Positions 8,723 to 14,891 of a stretch of DNA of 24,492 nt are shown piece by piece. How positions within the stretch are numbered: the stretch's first letter is position 1; each line of letters begins with the position of its first letter. Source of the stretch: Thaumarchaeota archaeon UBA160 (GTDB lineage Archaea; Thermoproteota; Nitrososphaeria; Conexivisphaerales; UBA164); the NCBI GenBank assembly GCA_002506605.1, contig DAXX01000051.1, forward strand, positions 1-24,492. Reading direction: 5' to 3'. The translations under genes and the position numbers were made by a program. The notes under the pieces are model-generated. The model had not been told where the DNA came from. It did no database searches and saw only the letters and a list, made by a program, of their open reading frames with translations.

Positions 8723-10004
8723 TGTTTACCACTTCTTTGTTTTCGATATTCTCAATATAATCTATAACCTTTTTATCTAATCCAAGTTTTGTTGCCTTTG
8801 ATATTATTTCTTCTCTGTTCATGGGTTTTTTGTAATGCCCCTTAGGAACTTCTCTATATGCCGATTCTTGAGTAGAATCTGAATACTCTACAGTTATCTT
8901 TACAGGCAGACTAGAAGGATACATTCTTGTATAATCTTCTATTTCATTTATTTCAACTTTTGATGCCAATTCAAGAACCTTTTTCTCTTTTATGAGATCA
9001 TAACTGTCAAACCAGAAGTTTTGTGTTAACAATGTAACAGATACCAAAAATGGGAGGCTATGATCAGCTGTCTCCCTAGTCTCGGGTTTCCATTTAGATG
9101 CATCATCTGCAAGTATAGTTTTTGCTGCTTCATATGTGTCCACAATAATCTTCTTTACATCTTTTTTTAGCTTGATGTCAAGCGCTGCCTCTATAGCTGC
9201 CTGAGCATGATATTCTGCCGGAAATTCTTTGATAAGAGTTCTTAACACGCCATTACCTTTCATTTGATCTAGCGCACTATCATCAAAATCTTTTCCCCTA
9301 AATATTATATTAATTAGGCCCATTTTACCGCTAAAAGGTAGCTCAGGTCCAGTTATGCCTGATTTAGCTAATATTGCCGCGAAAATTGCATTTCTAACTG
9401 ATTCGGCAGCAGCGCCTCCCTTCCACATCGAAAGCGCTCCACTTCTTGTTTCTCTTAAAGCTATATGAGGAACAAGCGCAAGAGATATCGCGTTTGCTGT
9501 TCTTTTTTCATCTAACTTCAACAGCTTGGACGCTGCGGCGGCGGCTCCAATACCGAGAAACACTACGTGATCTATACCGTTTTTTCTTAAAGAGCCCGCA
9601 TCGCAAAGCGCTATGCCTACTTCATAACCAACAGCGATAGCCTCTATGACTTCTTTTCCACTAGATTTCAATTCTGAAGCTAATGCCAATATTCCTCCTA
9701 TCATATCGCTTGGGTGTAAAGGTTCCTTTGACAGATATGTATCATTAAAGTCTAAATATCTTATAAGGAAACTGTTATAGAATGAGGCATAATCCACTGA
9801 GGCTTTTTTTCCTGTAAGTGTTGTAGCGTTGCCTTTGAAGTTTTTAAGCATGGGATCCAAGTATGTTTTTAAATTATTGTATGAATATTTTGCATTAGCT
9901 ACGGCGTCTATTATTCTGTTAATTATTTCTTGTTTAACCCTTTCGTCAACTTCTTTATATGTAAAATTGGTTACAAAATTTGATATTTTTCTGGCTTCTT
10001 CCAT
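8712..10004 (-). CDS. prpD: 2-Methylcitrate dehydratase, MmgE/PrpD family
   Basis: The 430-aa product belongs to the MmgE/PrpD fold, which dehydrates 2-methylcitrate (some members also citrate) without an iron-sulfur cluster. Visible family features are the N-terminal KISNFVTNFTYKEV, YASFYNSFLIRYLDFNDTYL (acid-rich active-site entry), HPSDMIGG, the alanine-rich GIGAAAAASKLL, FPAEYHAQAAIEAAL, and ADHSLPFLVSVTLL near the C-terminus. The reading frame is open back to a TTG at 10049. The ATG at 10004 is preferred because it matches family N-termini and a TATA box lies 29 nt upstream. The promoter abuts a 222-bp inverted repeat. prpB follows with an 11-nt overlap. Substrate specificity is inferred from the pairing with prpB. 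Confidence 0.9.
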   Translation of the reverse strand: MEEARKISNFVTNFTYKEVDERVKQEIINRIIDAVANAKYSYNNLKTYLDPMLKNFKGNATTLTGKKASVDYASFYNSFLIRYLDFNDTYLSKEPLHPSDMIGGILALASELKSSGKEVIEAIAVGYEVGIALCDAGSLRKNGIDHVVFLGIGAAAAASKLLKLDEKRTANAISLALVPHIALRETRSGALSMWKGGAAAESVRNAIFAAILAKSGITGPELPFSGKMGLINIIFRGKDFDDSALDQMKGNGVLRTLIKEFPAEYHAQAAIEAALDIKLKKDVKKIIVDTYEAAKTILADDASKWKPETRETADHSLPFLVSVTLLTQNFWFDSYDLIKEKKVLELASKVEINEIEDYTRMYPSSLPVKITVEYSDSTQESAYREVPKGHYKKPMNREEIISKATKLGLDKKVIDYIENIENKEVVNIVF

Positions 10005-10026
10005 GAACAGTAATTGTTTTTGCTGG

Positions 10027-10040
10027 TTTAATAATTTAAT
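10027..10040. promoter_or_regulatory. TATA element of prpD, possibly shared with the hairpin RNA
   Basis: tttaataatttaat is nearly palindromic. On the minus strand it lies 29 nt before the prpD ATG. Read on the plus strand it lies about 26 nt before 10059, exactly where the left inverted-repeat arm begins. Use in both directions is inference. Confidence 0.4.
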
Positions 10041-10058
10041 GCTTTTCAAATTAGGCTA

Positions 10059-10280
10059 GATGTGGGTATACCTGTGTATTACGTTGCAGGTATGCCTGAT
10101 GAGTAGGATGCTAACTTTCGATAATCCAGCGTCGAGAAAAAAATTCAAAAAGAACACAAAATCAGATGAATTCAAAGATGAACGCCATATAGATTAAAAT
10201 CATCAATTACATTGTTTATTACATTGCACTCATACTTATGCTCTGTATATTTAATTAAATGAGAATGACAAAATCTAGGT
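10059..10280 (+). repeat. Left arm of a perfect 222-bp inverted repeat
   Basis: Every base from 10059 to 10280 is complementary to 10595 down to 10374, with no mismatch or gap when compared by eye. The arm is AT-rich and not obviously coding. An extra six bases just outside (aggcta at 10053-10058) are also matched by tagcct at 10603-10608 after a 7-nt insert on the right side. The perfect identity implies either recent formation, strong selection or gene conversion, or an assembly or amplification artefact. Confidence 0.97.
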
Positions 10281-10373
10281 TAGCTAGTAAGGTCGCACAC
10301 CCCTCAGCCCTGTAGGAATCCTTGGTCGCCCAAGGCTAGCTACAGAACTGCGAGGCGCGCTTCCTTACAGCAT
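10281..10373 (+). ncRNA. Structured 93-nt loop of the giant hairpin (candidate RNA)
   Basis: The unique segment between the arms folds by itself into nested stems: gtaagg (10287-10292) with ccttac (10363-10368), tcgca (10293-10297) with tgcga (10349-10353), ctgtag (10310-10315) with ctacag (10340-10345), and ccttgg (10320-10325) closed on ccaagg (10330-10335) by a tcgc tetraloop. It is clearly GC-richer than the arms. Either strand could be the RNA strand. No known RNA family was recognised. Confidence 0.5.
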
Positions 10374-10595
10374 ACCTAGATTTTGTCATTCTCATTTAAT
10401 TAAATATACAGAGCATAAGTATGAGTGCAATGTAATAAACAATGTAATTGATGATTTTAATCTATATGGCGTTCATCTTTGAATTCATCTGATTTTGTGT
10501 TCTTTTTGAATTTTTTTCTCGACGCTGGATTATCGAAAGTTAGCATCCTACTCATCAGGCATACCTGCAACGTAATACACAGGTATACCCACATC
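10374..10595 (-). repeat. Right arm of a perfect 222-bp inverted repeat
   Basis: This is the exact reverse complement of the left arm. If the region were transcribed across both arms it would form a 222-bp perfect RNA duplex. As DNA it could extrude a cruciform, and homologous recombination between the arms would invert the 93-bp loop. It runs directly into the GC-rich tail that starts at 10596. Confidence 0.97.
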
Positions 10596-10683
10596 CGGGC
10601 GATAGCCTGCTTCTCTGCCAAGACCCTTTCCTTACGGCCGCTAGGAAAGGGGAGGCCTCTTCTCAGCAGGAGAAGCGGCTAAA
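10596..10683 (+). ncRNA. GC-rich hairpin tail (candidate structured RNA)
   Basis: An outer stem pairs tagcc plus gcttctc (10603-10615, one bulged t) with gagaagc plus ggcta (10670-10681). Inside it, ccctttcct (10624-10632) pairs with aggaaaggg (10643-10651). The bases aaca follow the outer stem, which recalls an ACA box, but the 18-nt 3' internal strand is long for an H/ACA guide. A T6 run at 10732-10737 could end a plus-strand transcript. The segment may be the 3' domain of one RNA that includes the giant hairpin, or an independent RNA. The family is not recognised. Confidence 0.45.
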
Positions 10684-10731
10684 CACCCAACAATAATAAA
10701 CATGAGTCTTTATTTAGATTATTAAATCAAC

Positions 10732-10737
10732 TTTTTT
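10732..10737 (+). terminator. T6 run downstream of the hairpin region
   Basis: Archaeal RNA polymerase commonly stops at short T-runs. This one follows the structured tail by about 50 nt and precedes the tRNA promoter, so it could separate the two transcripts. Confidence 0.3.
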
Positions 10738-10782
10738 AAATAAAGTAGTAAAATTTCACTAAACCAGTTTCTTTGAGCAACC

Positions 10783-10796
10783 TTTTTATATAAAAG
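10783..10796 (+). promoter_or_regulatory. TATA box of tRNA-Gln
   Basis: tttttatataaaag is a strong archaeal TATA box centred about 26 nt before the first base of the tRNA at 10816. Confidence 0.75.
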
Positions 10797-10815
10797 GATC
10801 CTTCAAAAAAATAGA

Positions 10816-10888
10816 AGCCCGGTGGTGTAGTGGCCAAGCATACCGGCCTTTGGAGCCGGTGACGGCGGTTCGAATCCGCCCCGGGCTA
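10816..10888 (+). tRNA. tRNA-Gln (anticodon TTG)
   Basis: The full cloverleaf is visible. The acceptor stem is agcccgg (10816-10822) with ccgggct (10881-10887) and discriminator A at 10888. The D arm is followed by the anticodon stem ccggc (10843-10847) with gccgg (10855-10859) and the loop ctttgga, which places TTG at 10850-10852. The T stem ggcgg (10864-10868) with ccgcc encloses ttcgaat. CCA is not encoded and no intron is present. Confidence 0.97.
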
Positions 10889-10922
10889 ATAATAAAAGAC
10901 AAAAAGGACTAATCAAAATAAA

Positions 10923-10932
10923 TTTTTAAATA
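10923..10932 (+). promoter_or_regulatory. TATA box of the rdgB-type gene
   Basis: tttttaaata is centred about 31 nt before the ATG at 10959. No Shine-Dalgarno motif is seen. Confidence 0.45.
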
Positions 10933-10958
10933 CAAACAACAAAACATAAACATAATTC

Positions 10959-11543
10959 ATGTACATAGCATTTTTAACAAAGAATGATAATAAGATAAAA
11001 GAAGCTAACCATGCGCTTCAAGATTATGGTATAAAGCTTACAAAAGCTCCAGACTATGTTGAAAAATTGGAAATACAAGATGATCATGTTGAAAATGTAG
11101 CTCTTTATGCTGCAAAGAACGCTTATAAAAGGTTTAAAAAGCCTTTTGTCGTTGAAGATGACGGCCTTTTTATAGCTTCGTTAAATAATTTTCCTGGTCC
11201 ATATACTGCTTTTGTATTAAAGAGCATTGGCATAAATGGTATTTTAAAATTAATGGAAAACGTAAAAACAAGGGAGGCTTATTTTCTCTCAGCTGTTGTG
11301 CTTCAAATATCAGGGAGTTTCTTTGTTTTTTCAAAACGAGTTAATGGCACCATTTCATTAATGCCACGAGGAAATTCAGGGTTCGGCTTCGATCCTATAT
11401 TCATACCATTAGATGCTACCAAAACGTATGCAGAAATGGATTTAAAGGAAAAAAGCTCTATATCCCATAGAGCGGGTGCTTTTAAAGAGATGGCTTCTTT
11501 TCTTAATAACTACTATAAAAAATATGTAAAAGAAATTAAATAA
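10959..11543 (+). CDS. rdgB: XTP/dITP diphosphatase (HAM1/RdgB family)
   Basis: The 194-aa enzyme removes non-canonical purine nucleotides (dITP, XTP) by pyrophosphohydrolysis, which keeps them out of DNA and RNA. Family motifs are present: an N-terminal TKNDNKIKEA (the usual TGNxxKxxE, with the glycine replaced by lysine), the metal-binding VEDDGLFI, the FPGPYTAFV segment, NSGFGFDPIFIP, and EKSSISHRAGAF near the C-terminus. Its last 8 nt overlap the 3' end of the convergent nuoN, so the two genes share termination space. A leaderless promoter is likely, given a TATA box about 31 nt before the ATG. Confidence 0.93.
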   Translation: MYIAFLTKNDNKIKEANHALQDYGIKLTKAPDYVEKLEIQDDHVENVALYAAKNAYKRFKKPFVVEDDGLFIASLNNFPGPYTAFVLKSIGINGILKLMENVKTREAYFLSAVVLQISGSFFVFSKRVNGTISLMPRGNSGFGFDPIFIPLDATKTYAEMDLKEKSSISHRAGAFKEMASFLNNYYKKYVKEIK

Positions 11544-12897
11544 ACAAAAATGGTAAAACTATTCCGCCAATAATAAGAATTGCTGAAGAAATAATTATAG
11601 TTAGTTTTAATCCTTCGAAAGTAGCTTTAGTTTTGCTTTCCGCATATAAGCTTTGAAGAACTTTAACATAATAGAAAGCCGATATTACGCTGTTAACTAT
11701 ACCTACTATTGCATACCATGGTACATATCCAACGAAGAAAGGAGTAATTCTTGGGTTGGCAGCTGACATAAAAACAAAAAGTTTTGCCCAGAATCCTAGC
11801 AAAGGAGGCAAGCCCAGAAGGTTAAGTAGAGAAACTGAGAACATTCCAGATACGCTTCCGTAAGTTCTTCCTGCTCCTTTGATTGAGTCGTAGCCCCTGT
11901 TATCAAAGCCTTTCATATAACTGAAAGCGCCTGCCTTTGAGATAGAATATGAAAATAAATATATTATAAGTGCTATATATGCAAGGGAAGCTGATACATC
12001 ATACATGTATGAAGCTATTATAACTGAAACCGCCATAAGCATAAAACCTATGTGAGAAATGCTGCTATATGCTAGCATCTTCTGAACGTCCTTTTGCACA
12101 GCGGCTGTTACGTTACCCCACGTCATTGTTAATACTGCAAGAATCATTAAGAATGCGAGGAGCGCTTTCATTTCGACACCAGTGATAGATACAACGCCTT
12201 GCACAAAGAGATTAACTAAAAGAGCTATAGGCCCTAACTTCATTAAAGATGAAAGCACTGAAACCGCTACCGGATCTGACGTTCCATAAACATCCGGCAA
12301 CCACATGTGGAAAGGCACTATTCCTATTTTAAATCCTATAGCAGTAACTAGCAAAGCTGCTCCTATCACTATTGGTAATTTAATAACAGAACCGATAAAA
12401 GCATAATACAGAACAAAGCTAAGGAGCAATACCTGAAAAGCAAGTCCTCCCATAAATGCATATTTTAAAGAGTTTCCGAGTGAAATCTTATCCTTAGGTA
12501 AAGCTGCTATACCGTAGCTAGATATTGAAAGAAGCCCCCATGCCGCTATTATATAAAACGGATTAATAGTCGAGCTGAGTATGAAATTTGCGAGTATGCC
12601 TGAACTTGTTAAAGATACAGCTATACCAGCTTTTTTTCCTAACTTGCTGAAGCTTAAAGAAGTCAGAGCGCCTGCTATAAGGCTTACTGTCAGGACAGTA
12701 TATGAAAGCGTTGTCGGCGTTATCCCCTTAAAATAGCCAAGACCCGCCCCATTATATACCATGTATGTAACATATATCAAAATAATGGCATATATTGCGG
12801 AGGCGCAATAATTTAATATTTTTTTGTCAGAAAAGAAAGGCGCCGCTAGCGATAAGACTATCAACGCTATAAATGTTATTAAAATTGGCTCAACCAT
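11536..12897 (-). CDS. nuoN: NADH dehydrogenase-like complex I subunit N (antiporter-like)
   Basis: This 453-aa polytopic membrane protein is one of three Mrp-antiporter-like proton-pumping subunits. It shows the conserved TM7 lysine in GFKIGIVPFHMWLPDVY (Lys190), the TM8 lysine region QKDVQKMLAYSSISHIGFML and the TM12 lysine in GLPPLLGFWAKLF. The TM5 glutamate normally found in these subunits appears to be missing: the aligned segment reads AAWGLLSISSYG (about 118-129), with Gly121 where Glu is expected. The gene is last in the operon. It overlaps nuoL by 8 nt with a GGTGATG Shine-Dalgarno just upstream of its ATG, and overlaps the convergent rdgB by 8 nt. Confidence 0.92.
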   Translation of the reverse strand: MVEPILITFIALIVLSLAAPFFSDKKILNYCASAIYAIILIYVTYMVYNGAGLGYFKGITPTTLSYTVLTVSLIAGALTSLSFSKLGKKAGIAVSLTSSGILANFILSSTINPFYIIAAWGLLSISSYGIAALPKDKISLGNSLKYAFMGGLAFQVLLLSFVLYYAFIGSVIKLPIVIGAALLVTAIGFKIGIVPFHMWLPDVYGTSDPVAVSVLSSLMKLGPIALLVNLFVQGVVSITGVEMKALLAFLMILAVLTMTWGNVTAAVQKDVQKMLAYSSISHIGFMLMAVSVIIASYMYDVSASLAYIALIIYLFSYSISKAGAFSYMKGFDNRGYDSIKGAGRTYGSVSGMFSVSLLNLLGLPPLLGFWAKLFVFMSAANPRITPFFVGYVPWYAIVGIVNSVISAFYYVKVLQSLYAESKTKATFEGLKLTIIISSAILIIGGIVLPFLFI

Positions 12898-14890
12898 ACA
12901 TCATCACCAGTATTACAAAACCTATTATTAATAAAACAAGAGTTCCCGTAAGCAAAGTAAGAAGATATTTCCCTATATCTCCATGCTGGAATTTTCTAAA
13001 CCTTTCTCCTGCTGCCAAGATGAACCTCGGTACCAAGTTGTGATAGAACCTATCAAACGCGCCAAATTCAACGCTTTTTCTGAGAATGGAAGCAAAGCTG
13101 TTCAATGAATAAACAAACGCTTTATAGTATAGTGAATTTATCTCCCACCTGTCATAAAGGAAGTCCCTTAATTTATTTAAGGTGACATTTGAAAGGATTA
13201 TTTCTCTCCTGGCTTTATAAATGTACAGAGCTGTTAAAAGCCCTACAAAGGCTATAGTTACAGAAATCCCAACATCTAGCGGGTTAAAGTAAATTGAACC
13301 AATTAGTAATGGAGTATATGTTTGTGCGTACACAAAACGATATATTAACGCGGATAATCCACCATTAGGGAAGTACCAGAAAATTCCAAATAACAAAGAA
13401 AGGAGCCCTAAAACAAAATAAGGCCAAAGCATTACAGGATGAGCCTCTTTAATTTCTTTTTCTTTTAACTTTTCATCTCCCTTGTTTACAAAAACCATAG
13501 TAAATGCTCTGAAAATGTAAAACGATGTTAGAAAAGCGCCTATTATCCCCAGTAAGTAAGCAATTAAATTTCCAGATTGTAAAGTGCTTTCAAGTATAAG
13601 ATCTTTATCCCAGAATCCTGAAAATGGTGGAATGCCTGAAAGAGAGAGCGATGCCAAAAGAAAAGCTATTGCTGTTAGCTTCATTTTAGAATAAGCACCA
13701 GCCATATCTTTTATGTACCTTGAAGAAAACTCCTCTATTAAAACTCCTGCCGCCATGAACATGGCTGCCTTAAATAGCGCCTGACTTATAAAGTGCGAAA
13801 GAGAGGCAAATAGCGCTATTGAAGGTGTAGAAATAAAGTATGCAGCGCCTATTCCCATGAACATATATCCGATCTGTGATGCTGTTGAATATGCAAGTAT
13901 TAGCTTAAGTTCGTTCGATGCAATAGCCATGCTAGCCATCATAAAGGCTGTGAAAGCACCTATTATTAGAACGTATGTGAAAAATATGTTAAGGCTTGAA
14001 TAAAGACCTGCCTTAACGGCTCCACCTAGCAGAATTGGAACAAAACGCAGAAGCAGATAAACGCCTGCATTGACCATCGTCGCTGCATGTATGAGAGCAC
14101 TTATGCTTGAAGGACCTGTCATTGCAGTAACTAACCATTCGTGGAAGGGGAACTGAGCAGATTTTGCAAAAGCTCCCATAGTAAACGCTATCAGGAAAGG
14201 TATTAACAAATTGTTTTTATTGAGAGCTGTTATGATTTGTGTAATATTTTTTTCTATAACATATATGCTTAATGTTCCAGAAACTTTATAGAGCATGCCA
14301 ATGCCTGTTATAAATCCTATATCTCCAAAGCTTGTAACTACCATAGCTCTAACCCCAGATTGACTTGGGGTGAACCACATAGGAACACCAAGAGCGTACC
14401 TTCCTTTGTCACCTACCCATCTTTCTTCATCTTCATCAGTGTACCAGTGTCCTATAAGCGCGTATGAAGCTAAAGTAGTACCTTCCCATCCTATAAGGAG
14501 GACAATAAGGTTGCTTGCATATACTAGCAAAAGCATTGATCCGACAAAGAAAGAGAAGAAATACCAGTACCTTGTATGGCCCCAGTCACCGTACATATAT
14601 CTATAGCTATATATAGCTATCAAAAGAGAAACAAACGCTACTACAGAACCCATGACAACAGACAGGCCATCTATTAGCATGCCAAAGTTTATTTTAAGTC
14701 CTAGTAGCTCAAACCATGGATATGATATTATAGATGGTGTTGAAACAATAAATGGAGACATGACTGATAAAATGAAAGAAAGCGCTATGGTACCTATTGA
14801 AATAAATGGAGCTTGTTTCTTTAGCAAAAGCCCTAATCCTGCTGCTAGCATCGGTAAACCCCAAATTAAAAACAAAATTGATCCGATCAT
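12890..14890 (-). CDS. nuoL: Complex I subunit L (antiporter-like, with long lateral helix)
   Basis: The 666-aa product is the distal proton-pumping subunit. It has the TM5 glutamate in LLIGWEGTTLASYALIGHWY (Glu136) and the TM7 lysine in GAFAKSAQFPFHEWL (Lys243), followed by the diagnostic MTGPSSISALIHAATMVNAG. The long C-terminal part after about residue 480 contains the extra helices that form the lateral arm and ends in a final membrane segment. A charged loop of roughly 25 residues (about 152-176, DEDEERW...GVPMWFTPS) lies between two membrane helices where bacterial NuoL proteins are shorter. The start lies one base after the nuoM stop, with a GGTGATGG Shine-Dalgarno inside nuoM. Confidence 0.95.
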   Translation of the reverse strand: MIGSILFLIWGLPMLAAGLGLLLKKQAPFISIGTIALSFILSVMSPFIVSTPSIISYPWFELLGLKINFGMLIDGLSVVMGSVVAFVSLLIAIYSYRYMYGDWGHTRYWYFFSFFVGSMLLLVYASNLIVLLIGWEGTTLASYALIGHWYTDEDEERWVGDKGRYALGVPMWFTPSQSGVRAMVVTSFGDIGFITGIGMLYKVSGTLSIYVIEKNITQIITALNKNNLLIPFLIAFTMGAFAKSAQFPFHEWLVTAMTGPSSISALIHAATMVNAGVYLLLRFVPILLGGAVKAGLYSSLNIFFTYVLIIGAFTAFMMASMAIASNELKLILAYSTASQIGYMFMGIGAAYFISTPSIALFASLSHFISQALFKAAMFMAAGVLIEEFSSRYIKDMAGAYSKMKLTAIAFLLASLSLSGIPPFSGFWDKDLILESTLQSGNLIAYLLGIIGAFLTSFYIFRAFTMVFVNKGDEKLKEKEIKEAHPVMLWPYFVLGLLSLLFGIFWYFPNGGLSALIYRFVYAQTYTPLLIGSIYFNPLDVGISVTIAFVGLLTALYIYKARREIILSNVTLNKLRDFLYDRWEINSLYYKAFVYSLNSFASILRKSVEFGAFDRFYHNLVPRFILAAGERFRKFQHGDIGKYLLTLLTGTLVLLIIGFVILVMMYG

Positions 14891-14891
14891 C

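Larger units (their letters stand above)
10005..10815. other. 811-bp stretch without a protein gene, between prpD and tRNA-Gln
   Basis: No convincing protein gene is present. The stretch holds the prpD promoter (10027-10040), a perfect 222-bp inverted repeat (10059-10280 and 10374-10595) around a 93-nt folded loop, a GC-rich hairpin (10603-10681), a T6 run at 10732-10737, AT-rich spacer, and the tRNA promoter (10783-10796). The GC-rich loop and tail stand out sharply from the AT-rich surroundings, as structured RNAs commonly do in AT-rich archaeal genomes. Confidence 0.85.

Noticed and set aside
10096..10140. Hammerhead-ribozyme-like CTGATGAG in the left arm
   Set aside because: The core octamer is present, but the required stem II closed by a CGAAA segment and the paired stem III with a cleavage site could not be formed; the downstream sequence reads gagaaa without a matching helix.
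10340..10368. acagaac...cttccttac in the loop resembling the 3' conserved region of RNase P RNA
   Set aside because: No GAGGAAAGTC-type 5' conserved region is in a compatible position on the same strand and the loop is far too short, so the match is treated as chance pending a covariance-model search.
10059..10595. Insertion sequence or classical foldback transposon
   Set aside because: No transposase is encoded and no target-site duplication is visible; the flanks (ttaggcta on the left, cgggcgat on the right) are not direct repeats.
10479..10682. 67-codon plus-strand frame across the right arm and tail
   Set aside because: It covers the inverted repeat and the structured tail, has no family resemblance and no start signal, and half of it is exactly antisense to the other arm.
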